DNA from: Microbacterium sp. RURRCA19A
GTDB lineage: Bacteria > Actinomycetota > Actinomycetes > Actinomycetales > Microbacteriaceae
Reading direction: 5' to 3'
Assembly: GCF_900156455.1 (NCBI RefSeq)
Contig: NZ_FTNQ01000004.1
Coordinates: 62,001-126,000, forward strand
Length of the DNA stretch: 64,000 nucleotides
The position numbers and the translations under genes were made by a program. Every line of letters starts with the position of its first letter. Position 1 is the stretch's first letter. Of this stretch, positions 17,279-24,124 are shown piece by piece. Below the pieces are notes generated by a model, which worked only from the letters and a program-made list of their open reading frames with translations, made no database searches and was not told where the DNA came from.

Positions 17279-18287
17279 CGCGCAGCACGATCTTCCCGCG
17301 GGTGTGGCCCTTCTCGAGCTCGCGGTGGGCGTCGGCGGCATCCTCCAGGTCGAACACGCGGTCGACGAACACGCGCACGGCCCCCGAATCCAGGAGGCGC
17401 GCGATCGTCGCGAGCGCACTGCCGTCGGGGATCACCTTGTACCCGGTCGAGCGGATGCCGCGCGCCGAGGCGGCTTCGCGGAAGCCGGTCCAGCCGCCCG
17501 TCGGCACCTCGATGAGCAGCCCGCCGGGACGCAGGACCTCGAGTGATCGCGTCCCGGTGTCGTCCTGGACGTTGCCGATGAGGTCGATGACGACGTCGAC
17601 GTCGGCAATGGCCTCCTCGAACCGGACCGCGGTGTGGTCCACCACCTCCGCGGCGCCGAGTTCGCGCAGCCAGTCGAGGTTGCGCGGCGACCCGGTGGCG
17701 ATGACGTGCGCGCCGAAGTAGGCGGCGAACTGCACCGCGAAGTGTCCGACGCCACCGCTCCCCGCGTGGATGAGGATGCGCTGATTCGCGTGCGCGAGGG
17801 CGGTCTCGACCACGAGCCCCCACGCCGTGAGCGCGGCGAGCGGCACCCCCGCAGCCTCGACGTGCGAGAGCGAGGTGGGCTTTCGGGCGAGCGAGAGGGA
17901 GGGGACGACCGCGTACTCGGCGTAGGTCCCCGGAGTCCGCGGCGTCGGTGTCATCCCGAAGACCTCGGTCCCCACCGGGAAAGGATGCCCCTCGTACGGG
18001 GCCTCGACCACGACGCCGCTGAAGTCGTATCCGAGAGTCGCCGGCCACGCGGTGATCGCGCCGCACGCGCCACGACCGGCGCGCGTCTTCGCGTCGATCG
18101 GGTTGATGCCCGCCGCGACGACGCGCACGAGCACCTCGCTCAGGATGGGACTCGGGGTCGGTACGGTCGCGGTGTGCAGGGCCTCGGGCGCTCCGGGAGC
18201 GTCCAGGACCGCCGCGCGCATGGTCTCGGGAAGTGGGGGACCGGGCGCCTCGACGCTGGCCTCGGGACGCGACGATCGGAATCTCAT
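17265..18287 (-). CDS. Zinc-independent quinone oxidoreductase-like MDR protein
   Basis: 340 residues of the medium-chain dehydrogenase/reductase superfamily, quinone oxidoreductase branch. Features are the GroES-like N-domain (VLVRVVAAGINPIDAKTRAG, TLGYDFSGVV) and the Rossmann motif AGSGGVGHFAVQFA. No zinc-ligand Cys cluster. It probably reduces quinones or enones with NADPH. Start at ATG 18287 because GAGGAGG is 8 nt upstream; an extra 8 codons are possible. Same direction as the MarR-MFS pair, 132 bp downstream of it. Confidence 0.85.
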   Translation of the reverse strand: MRFRSSRPEASVEAPGPPLPETMRAAVLDAPGAPEALHTATVPTPSPILSEVLVRVVAAGINPIDAKTRAGRGACGAITAWPATLGYDFSGVVVEAPYEGHPFPVGTEVFGMTPTPRTPGTYAEYAVVPSLSLARKPTSLSHVEAAGVPLAALTAWGLVVETALAHANQRILIHAGSGGVGHFAVQFAAYFGAHVIATGSPRNLDWLRELGAAEVVDHTAVRFEEAIADVDVVIDLIGNVQDDTGTRSLEVLRPGGLLIEVPTGGWTGFREAASARGIRSTGYKVIPDGSALATIARLLDSGAVRVFVDRVFDLEDAADAHRELEKGHTRGKIVLRVSDD

Positions 18288-18419
18288 CGGGCGCTCCTCC
18301 TCGGGGGTCACGTCGACGGCGGCTCCGCCTCGACTCCCTCAGTCAAGCGCGCCATTGTCTCCGCGGTGTTACACCTCGATCACCGTGTCGCGTCGCCGCA
18401 CCGGGAAGGAGCCTCCGTG

Positions 18420-18893
18420 TCAGTCGCGGTCGGGCACTTCGCCCACGGCGAGGGCGTGGAGCATCACCGAGAGGTGTTGGATGTCGTCCACCGACCAGTC
18501 CGCCATCGCATCGTGCAGACGGCTCTCGTGCGGGGCACGGGCCTCGGCCAGCCGCCCGTGCCCGAGCTCCGAGACGGCGATGAGCCGCGAACGTCGATCG
18601 TGGGGATCGGGGGTGCGGGTGACGAGCCCGAGGTCTTCCAACTCGCTGATCGACCGGCTGAGGAAGCCCTTATCCGCGGCGAGCCGCTCGGCGAGGGCGG
18701 ACAGGGTCATCGGCCCGAACCGGCTCACCACCGACAACGTCTTGAACGTGGCGGGAAGCATCCCGGGGCTGACCCGTTCCGCCGCCTCGGCGACGAAGCG
18801 ACGGAACACGGTCATCAGCTCCGAGAACGACTGCTCGAGCGCGTGCACGGCGGCTTCGCGCGCGGCGTCGGGTTCGCGGGTCACGTCACCCAT
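18420..18893 (-). CDS. MarR-family transcriptional regulator
   Basis: 157 residues from MGDVTREPD. The wHTH core reads MTLSALAERLAADKGFLSRSISELEDLGLVTRTPDPHDRRSR, with the typical DxRxxR wing. The start overlaps the end of the MFS pump gene by 8 bp, so pump and repressor are cotranscribed. Two palindromic operators at the pump promoter are likely its targets, giving autoregulated, ligand-relieved efflux. Confidence 0.88.
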   Translation of the reverse strand: MGDVTREPDAAREAAVHALEQSFSELMTVFRRFVAEAAERVSPGMLPATFKTLSVVSRFGPMTLSALAERLAADKGFLSRSISELEDLGLVTRTPDPHDRRSRLIAVSELGHGRLAEARAPHESRLHDAMADWSVDDIQHLSVMLHALAVGEVPDRD

Positions 18894-20580
18894 CCTCCCC
18901 CATCGGCGCGCCGGAGCGCGTGCGACGCCGCGAAGCGGCATCCACGGTCGGCACCGCGCCGGTCGTCGACAGCGTCGCCATGCCGGCGGGGACGGAGACG
19001 GTGGCGAGGTCGGCCTCGCTCGCGGCGACCCGCTCGGACGTGGTCATCCGGGTGAGCGGACGGTTGGGCAGGAACAGGATCGCGAGGAGGCTCACGATCG
19101 CCACCGGCACCGCGATGAGGAACGCGTGGGCGATGGACTGGGCGTAGATGTCCTCGACGATCACGCGCACGGTGTCCGGCAGCGTCGACACCTGCGGGAT
19201 CGTGCCCGACTGCAGCGCCTGGGCGACCGGGGCTCCGGCCGCACCGAGTCCGGCGATCGCCTTCTGCACGTCGGCCGCGCGATCGGTGAACAGGCCCGTC
19301 GCGGTGCTGGCCAGGACCGCCCCCATGACGGAGACGCCGATGGTGCCGCCGAGGCTGCGGAAGAACGTCACACCGGAGCTCGCCGCCCCCATCCGGGCGG
19401 GATCGGCGGTGTTCTGCACGATGAGGACGAGGTTCTGCATGGTCATGCCGACGCCCGCGCCGAGCAGGAACATGTACACCGACACCAGCGCGAAGTTCGT
19501 GTCGTAGTGGATCGTCGACAACAGGTAGGTCCCCGCGATGAGCAGCACGCCACCGACGATGAGGAACGGCTTCCACCGGCCGAAGCGCGAGATGAGCGCA
19601 CCGACGATGACGGATGCCAGCAGCAGCCCTGCGATCATCGGGATGGTCATGACACCCGCCTCGGTGGGCGTGGCACCGCGGGCCATCTGCATGTACTGGC
19701 TGAGGAACACCGAGGTGCCGAACATGGCGAGGCCCGTCGCGATCGAGGCGATCGTGGCCAGCGTGAACGTGGCATCCCGGAAGAGCGTGAGCGGCACGAG
19801 TGGCTCGGACGAACGCAGCTCCACCACGATGAACAGGATCGCGGCGAGGACGGCGCCCCCGACCATGAGGAGGGTCTCGGTGCTCGCCCAGTCGAACGAT
19901 CGGCCGGCGTTGGTCACCCAGATCAGCAGCAGCGACACGGCCGTCGACAGCAGCACGATGCCGAGGTAGTCGATCTTCACCTTGCGCTTCTCGCGCTTCG
20001 GGAGGTGCAGCGTGCGCTGCTGGATGAGCAGGGCCGCCACGGCGAACGGGAGGGCGACGAAGAAGTTGAACCGCCAACCGAAGGCATCCGTGATGACGCC
20101 GCCGAGGAGCGGGCCGCCGACTGTCGCGACGGCCATGACGGCGCCGAACAGGCCCATGTAGCGTCCGCGCTCGCGGGGGCTGATGATGTCGGCCATGATC
20201 ACCTGGCTGAGCGCGGCGAGGCCGCCGGCGCCGAGGCCCTGCACCGCGCGGAACGCGATGAGCATGTCGGTGTTCTGGGAGAAGCCGGCGGCGGCGGTCG
20301 CGAGGACGAAGATCGCGATCGCGATCTGGATCAGCACCTTGCGGTTGAACAGGTCGGCGAGCTTGCCCCAGATGGGCGTGGAGATCGCCGTGGTGAGCAG
20401 GGTCGCGGTGACGACCCACGTGTAGGCGTTCTGGTCACCCGAGAGGTCGTGGACGATGACGGGCAGCGACGTCGAGACGACGGTCGAGGCCAGCATCGAC
20501 ACGAACATGCCGAGCAGCAGTCCGGTGAGGGCGGGGAGCACGCGCCGCGGGGCGGCGGTCTCCGGAGGGGATGAGGTCAT
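18886..20580 (-). CDS. MFS drug efflux transporter, DHA2/EmrB-QacA family
   Basis: 564 residues and about 14 membrane helices. Signature elements are GNAYTWVVTATLLTTA-like TM2 (here DQNAYTWVVTATLLTTA), WGKLADLFNRKV (motif A) and the motif C stretch GPLLGGVITDAFGWRFNFF. A proton-driven multidrug exporter by family. It is first in an operon with the MarR repressor. Confidence 0.9.
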   Translation of the reverse strand: MTSSPPETAAPRRVLPALTGLLLGMFVSMLASTVVSTSLPVIVHDLSGDQNAYTWVVTATLLTTAISTPIWGKLADLFNRKVLIQIAIAIFVLATAAAGFSQNTDMLIAFRAVQGLGAGGLAALSQVIMADIISPRERGRYMGLFGAVMAVATVGGPLLGGVITDAFGWRFNFFVALPFAVAALLIQQRTLHLPKREKRKVKIDYLGIVLLSTAVSLLLIWVTNAGRSFDWASTETLLMVGGAVLAAILFIVVELRSSEPLVPLTLFRDATFTLATIASIATGLAMFGTSVFLSQYMQMARGATPTEAGVMTIPMIAGLLLASVIVGALISRFGRWKPFLIVGGVLLIAGTYLLSTIHYDTNFALVSVYMFLLGAGVGMTMQNLVLIVQNTADPARMGAASSGVTFFRSLGGTIGVSVMGAVLASTATGLFTDRAADVQKAIAGLGAAGAPVAQALQSGTIPQVSTLPDTVRVIVEDIYAQSIAHAFLIAVPVAIVSLLAILFLPNRPLTRMTTSERVAASEADLATVSVPAGMATLSTTGAVPTVDAASRRRTRSGAPMGEDG

Positions 20581-20630
20581 GCGGGGCTCTCCAGGGGAGG
20601 AAGAAGGATGCCGCGACGACGTCGGCGCGT

Positions 20631-20650
20631 TAGTTGACGAAGATCAACTA
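20631..20650. promoter_or_regulatory. MarR operator 1
   Basis: TAGTTGA-N6-TCAACTA, a perfect 7-6-7 inverted repeat overlapping the -10 and start region of the pump promoter. Confidence 0.75.
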
Positions 20651-20676
20651 TACGCCGAATGTTTGATTCCGGTCAA
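20647..20676 (-). promoter_or_regulatory. Promoter of the MFS-marR operon
   Basis: On the minus strand, -35 TTGACC (20671-20676) and -10 TATAGT (20647-20652) are separated by 18 nt. It is the best sigma-70-type promoter in the window. Operator 1 overlaps the -10 and operator 2 overlaps the -35. Confidence 0.75.
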
Positions 20677-20679
20677 CTA
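20661..20679. promoter_or_regulatory. MarR operator 2 (imperfect)
   Basis: GTTTGA-N6-TCAACTA, a degenerate copy of operator 1. It overlaps the -35 box and the stop codon of the neighbouring YqaJ gene. Confidence 0.6.
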
Positions 20680-21351
20680 TCCGTCGAGGAGCGCGAGGGC
20701 GCGGTACCTCTCGGTCGGCTCGGGGCGGGGAGCGGGCGCGCGCCCCGCGGTCGTGCGGCGATACAGCTCGTCGATGAGGGAAGTGGCCAGGCGCACGAGC
20801 GAGGAGATCTCCTTCTCATCGCGGTCCACCCACTGGCAGCGGGGCTCGTCGCCGATCGGCACGAAACCGTCGTGCTGCTCCCATGCGACCAGCGTGCGCT
20901 CCGCCCCGAGGACGTGCTGCTGCCACCACACCTGACGCAGGTACGTGCGAGGGATCGAGCGCCACGCCTTGTTCGTCGTCTTGATCTCAGCCAGGACGAT
21001 GCGTCCCTCCCCGTCGACGACGACACCGTCCGGTGTCGCGAGATGACGCTTCTCGACGACAGCGTGGTAGAGCGCCGACGACGGCTGGATGCCGTGCGTC
21101 GCGGCGACCCAGGCCGCGATCTCGGGCTCGCGCCGACGGCCGTGCGCCGTGTAGGCGTTGCCCGAGAAGTTCGAGCCGAGGAGCTTGGCATCCGCCGCCC
21201 GCGCGATCGCATTGGTGCTTGTGAGCGTCGCGACGTCGGTCGCGGTGATGCCGCGGCTCCGGGCACGGATCCACGCCACCCGGTCGCGGGAATCGGCGAC
21301 GATCCGCGACTCGAGGTCGGCGCTGCGAGAGGCGACGAGCTCGGGGGACAT
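20677..21351 (-). CDS. YqaJ-family (lambda exonuclease-like) nuclease
   Basis: 224 residues. The phage-type YqaJ/lambda-exo catalytic signature is complete: ITATDV (Asp39), GRRREPEIA (Glu75), TPDGV (Asp108) and AEIKTT (Glu122, Lys124). It would digest or nick DNA ends in a recombination context. No phage genes or single-strand annealing partner lie nearby, so its role is open. Start MSPELVASR chosen by homology to short YqaJ proteins; the ribosome binding site is weak. Confidence 0.8.
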   Translation of the reverse strand: MSPELVASRSADLESRIVADSRDRVAWIRARSRGITATDVATLTSTNAIARAADAKLLGSNFSGNAYTAHGRRREPEIAAWVAATHGIQPSSALYHAVVEKRHLATPDGVVVDGEGRIVLAEIKTTNKAWRSIPRTYLRQVWWQQHVLGAERTLVAWEQHDGFVPIGDEPRCQWVDRDEKEISSLVRLATSLIDELYRRTTAGRAPAPRPEPTERYRALALLDG

Positions 21352-21423
21352 GCGTTCGAGACTAACCCCGTCGCGCGGTGTGGCTGCGCGGGCTGCCCGG
21401 CGTGCCGGGCGAACGGTGGGCGC

Positions 21424-21501
21424 CGAGACCGCATCCAATTGCCGAGCACGTAGCCGTTCGGGGCCCATTCGATGCGGTGTCGACGATTCGTTGCGGTTTC
21501 G
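21424..21501. repeat. Hairpin repeat family 2, copy a (R2a)
   Basis: A 78-bp element. Its left end reads CGAGACCGCATCCAAT and its right end, on the other strand, CGAAACCGCAACGAAT. An internal ATTCGATGCGGT (21467-21478) gives a nested stem with the left arm. A co-linear copy of equal length lies at 22607-22684. It sits between the divergent YqaJ and DUF559 genes. Confidence 0.7.
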
Positions 21502-21531
21502 TGGATGCCGTGCGGGCGGGGTGGCCATTCC

Positions 21532-21554
21532 TCCACAGGGCGTGGGGCTGTGGA
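21532..21554. promoter_or_regulatory. TCCACAG/CTGTGGA inverted repeat upstream of DUF559 copy 2
   Basis: TCCACAGG at 21532-21539 and CTGTGGA at 21548-21554, 30 nt inside R2a and 42 nt before the start codon. Same core and orientation as the TTATCCACAGG before DUF559 copy 1. Confidence 0.5.
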
Positions 21555-21596
21555 CGGTGGCGGAGGTGCGTGGCGCTGAGCGGGCAATGTGGAGGA

Positions 21597-22583
21597 ATGC
21601 AGGGCGAAACGGATCTCGACCGGGCACGTCGCATGCTGTACCGACGGGCGGATCTTCTCGATCGCGGCGTCGCTGAAGCCGCGCTGCGTCGTGCGGGTGT
21701 CGAGGGCGCGTGGCACCGCTTGTGTCCCGGCGTCTATGTCGATCGCAGTCTCTACGCCCCCCTGCGCCCGGCGGAACGCCACCTGCTTTCGGTCGTCGCG
21801 GCGGTCGACCAGGCCCGTGGAGCAATCGGCGTCGTGTCACATCTGTCGGCGGCGGTGCTGCACGGCCTGCCGCTCTACCGGTTCGACGCGGAGCGCGTCG
21901 CTGTGACGGTCGCGGCCACGGCGCACCCGCCCAGCGGGCCACGCGTGCGCCGGCACACGGATGCCCTCCATGATGGCGATGTGGTCGAGATCGGCGGCAT
22001 CTGCTGCACGTCGATGGACCGGACGATCATCGACGTCGCGCGCACGGAGCCGCTCGAAGCCGCCCTCAGCTGCGCCGACTCCGCGCTTCGCCGCGAAGTC
22101 ATGACGGGGCGACGCTTCGACTCGGCCGCGCAGGAGGAATGGCGTGAGCGCATGCGGATTCGGACGGCTCGCGCCGCAGGCAGTCGTGGCATCCGCAACG
22201 CCCGTCGGATCGTCGAGTTCGCGGACGGGCGCGCCGAACTGCCGGGAGAGAGCGTGAGCAGGCTGCAGCTGCACCGCCTGGGCTTCCGCGACCTCGACCT
22301 GCAGGTCCCGGTCGAGGGGCCGCATCGATCCATGTACTACGTCGATCTCGCGTTACGCGAGGTCAAGACGTTCTGGGAGTTCGACGGCGAGGTCAAGTAC
22401 CGCGACGCGGCGATGCGGAAGGGGCGCTCGGTGGAGGACGTGCTCCTCCAGGAGAAGCGGCGTGAAGACTGGATCCGCGGCAGCACCCAGTGGCGACTGT
22501 GCCGCGGAGGCTTCTCCGACATCGCCACCCCCGAGGCCCTCGCTCGACGCCTCGCCGCCTTCGGCGTGCGCTCGCCCAGGTGA
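21597..22583 (+). CDS. AbiEi-like wHTH plus DUF559 (Vsr-like nuclease fold) protein, copy 2
   Basis: 328 residues. The N-terminal wHTH has LRRAGVEGAWHRLCPGVYVD and VVSHLSAAVLHGLPLYR, as in AbiEi-type antitoxins. The C-terminus shows DUF559 residues Asp250, Glu261-x-Asp263, Lys267 and QEKRRED around 286. It parallels the gene at 9354-10307 but is diverged. GGAGG lies only 1 nt from the ATG, so the start may be a little upstream or the mRNA leaderless. Bracketed by R2a and R2b. Possible DNA-targeting protein; no toxin partner seen. Confidence 0.75.
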   Translation: MQGETDLDRARRMLYRRADLLDRGVAEAALRRAGVEGAWHRLCPGVYVDRSLYAPLRPAERHLLSVVAAVDQARGAIGVVSHLSAAVLHGLPLYRFDAERVAVTVAATAHPPSGPRVRRHTDALHDGDVVEIGGICCTSMDRTIIDVARTEPLEAALSCADSALRREVMTGRRFDSAAQEEWRERMRIRTARAAGSRGIRNARRIVEFADGRAELPGESVSRLQLHRLGFRDLDLQVPVEGPHRSMYYVDLALREVKTFWEFDGEVKYRDAAMRKGRSVEDVLLQEKRREDWIRGSTQWRLCRGGFSDIATPEALARRLAAFGVRSPR

Positions 22584-22606
22584 CCGCGCGACGGTTGTGG
22601 CGGTGG

Positions 22607-22684
22607 CGAAACCGCATCCGATCGTCCAGAACGCATGCGAATGCGGCCCATCGGATACGGTCTCGTCGATCGGGAGCGCTTTCG
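22607..22684. repeat. Hairpin repeat family 2, copy b (R2b)
   Basis: A 78-bp element. Left end CGAAACCGCATCCGAT; right end, on the other strand, CGAAAGCGCTCCCGAT; internal ATCGGATACGGT at 22650-22661. It starts 23 nt after the DUF559 stop. The CCGAT form of the arm matches across both sides here, against CCAAT/CGAAT in R2a, so the arms co-vary. Confidence 0.7.
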
Positions 22685-22690
22685 CAGCCT

Positions 22691-22710
22691 GGGGCGGGGC
22701 GGGGCGGGGC
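22691..22710. repeat. 5-bp tandem repeat GGGGC next to R2b
   Basis: Four exact copies of GGGGC on the + strand, 6 bp beyond R2b. Confidence 0.75.
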
Positions 22711-22741
22711 GGGCGGTTTGGCGGGAGGGGGAGGGATCGGG

Positions 22742-22961
22742 TACAGTGGGGGCAAGCCAAAGACCGCCGGTCATCGTCGTGCGTGCACGAAGATCGAAGC
22801 GTCTGCCGAAAGGCAGAGGACCTGCGCAGGTGTATGTGACTCCTCCCGATCGGGAATCCGAGCTCCGTGCCCTGCGCCGGAGCTCTTCTTTTTTGCCGTC
22901 GCCCGGTGTCTTGGCCGGCGCCCCGCTTCCGCGGAGCGCCTCGTACACACAAGGAGTGGCC
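22742..22961 (+). ncRNA. Ribosomal protein L10 leader with attenuator
   Basis: The mRNA leader of rplJL, about 210 nt. A TACAGT -10-like box lies at 22742-22747. A hairpin CTGCC-GAAA-GGCAG follows at 22803-22816, then an attenuator and the rplJ start. L10 leaders bind the L10-(L12)n complex to regulate the operon; assignment here rests on position and structure, not a covariance search. Confidence 0.7.
22860..22894 (+). terminator. Attenuator in the rplJ leader
   Basis: Stem GAGCTCCG / CGGAGCTC (22860-22867 with 22878-22885) followed by TTCTTTTTT. This is the only intrinsic terminator with a real U tract noticed in the window, and it lies 67 nt before the rplJ ATG, fitting transcription attenuation by L10. 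Confidence 0.8.
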
Positions 22962-23477
22962 ATGGCGCAGAAGGACGCATCGGTCGCCGAGCTCACGAAG
23001 CACTTCGAGAACTCGACTGCCGTTCTGCTGACCGAGTACCGCGGTCTGACGGTTGCCCAGCTCAAGCAGCTGCGCAACGACATCCGTCAGGACGCGGAGT
23101 ACGCCGTGGTGAAGAACACGCTGACCAAGATCGCCGCCGCCAACGCGGGGGTCTCGGGACTGGACGACGAGCTCAAGGGCCCGTCTGCCATCGCGTTCGT
23201 GCACGGCGACCCCGTCGCCGTCGCGAAGAGCCTGCGTGCCTTCGCCAAGGCTAACCCTCAGCTCGTGGTGAAGGGTGGCTACTTCGATGGCGCCCCCCTG
23301 ACCGCGGATGAGGTCAACAAGCTCGCCGATCTCGAAAGCCGTGAAGTCCTGCTGGCGAAGCTCGCCGGTGCGATGAAGGCGACGATGACCAAGGCGGCAT
23401 ACGTCTTCCAGGCGCTTCCGTCGAAGGCCGTTCGCACGGTCGACGCGCTGCGCGAGAAGCAGGACACCGCGGCCTGA
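22962..23477 (+). CDS. rplJ: 50S ribosomal protein L10
   Basis: 171 residues. [35 protein letters not shown] and [11 protein letters not shown] are standard L10. It anchors L7/L12 dimers to the stalk. ATG at 22962 follows AAGGAG. First gene of rplJL. Confidence 0.97.
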   Translation: MAQKDASVAELTKHFENSTAVLLTEYRGLTVAQLKQLRNDIRQDAEYAVVKNTLTKIAAANAGVSGLDDELKGPSAIAFVHGDPVAVAKSLRAFAKANPQLVVKGGYFDGAPLTADEVNKLADLESREVLLAKLAGAMKATMTKAAYVFQALPSKAVRTVDALREKQDTAA

Positions 23478-23515
23478 CCCGGCCCGGATGACAATCCCGA
23501 TCAAGGAGAAACACA

Positions 23516-23902
23516 ATGGCTAAGCTCAGCACCGAAGAGCTGCTCGACGCGTTCAAGGAGCTCACCCTCATCGAGCTCTCCGAGTTCGTGAAGGCGTTCG
23601 AGGAGACGTTCGACGTCACCGCCGCCGCCCCCGTGGCCGTGGCCGCAGCCGGCCCCGCCGGTGGCGCCCCCGCCGAAGAGGTCGAGGAGAAGGACTCGTT
23701 CGACGTCGTCCTCGAGGCCGCCGGCGACAAGAAGATCCAGGTCATCAAGGTCGTCCGCGAGCTCACCTCGCTCGGCCTCGGCGAGGCCAAGGCCGTCGTC
23801 GACGGTGCCCCCAAGGCCGTGCTCGAGGGCGCGAACAAGGAGACCGCCGAGAAGGCGAAGGCTGCCCTCGAGGAGGCCGGCGCTTCGGTGACCCTGAAGT
23901 AA
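23516..23902 (+). CDS. rplL: 50S ribosomal protein L7/L12
   Basis: 128 residues. N-terminal dimerisation region ([22 protein letters not shown]), Ala/Pro/Gly hinge and C-terminal domain [25 protein letters not shown]. It recruits translational GTPases. 38 nt after rplJ, start after AAGGAG. Confidence 0.98.
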   Translation: MAKLSTEELLDAFKELTLIELSEFVKAFEETFDVTAAAPVAVAAAGPAGGAPAEEVEEKDSFDVVLEAAGDKKIQVIKVVRELTSLGLGEAKAVVDGAPKAVLEGANKETAEKAKAALEEAGASVTLK

Positions 23903-23922
23903 TTCAGTCACCTTCGCGGTAC

Positions 23923-23959
23923 ACGAAGGCCCGGATGCCACTGGCATCCGGGCCTTCGT
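23923..23959 (+). terminator. Terminator after rplL
   Basis: A 17-bp perfect stem (23923-23939 with 23943-23959) with a 3-nt loop. The apex of the stem is GGATGCC/GGCATCC. Confidence 0.85.
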
Positions 23960-24001
23960 CGTTCCCGCGTGATGACACCGGGTTTCACGCGGCGCGGCAC
24001 T

Positions 24002-24024
24002 GATGTTCACCGTTTCGAAACATC
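24002..24024. promoter_or_regulatory. Inverted repeat and PHO-box-like half site upstream of the nuclease/nucleotidase
   Basis: GATGTT (24002-24007) pairs with AACATC (24019-24024), and GTTTCGAAAC is nested inside. GTTCACC at 24005-24011 matches the unit of Streptomyces-type PHO boxes, though a second good unit is absent. Phosphate control would suit the downstream enzyme; low confidence. Confidence 0.3.
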
Positions 24025-24124
24025 GGAGTCTGGGAAATCGATATGTCTTCCTCTACGGTCGAAGAGACCCCCCGTCGATCCCCCCACCGACGTCGCTCCG
24101 TCGCGCGTCGTTCTTTGGAGACCC

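Larger units (their letters stand above)
22584..22741. other. Intergenic region with R2b and G-rich repeat before the L10 leader
   Basis: Part of a 378-bp gap up to rplJ. It holds R2b, the GGGGC tract and then G-rich sequence up to the rplJ promoter region. No coding sequence was seen. Confidence 0.7.

Noticed and set aside
21352..21596. Toxin gene of a type IV toxin-antitoxin pair next to the AbiEi-like proteins
   Set aside because: No ORF with AbiEii/nucleotidyltransferase features near either copy.
20677..22583. Prophage or integrated element around the YqaJ gene
   Set aside because: No integrase, structural or replication genes, no tRNA-derived attachment repeat.
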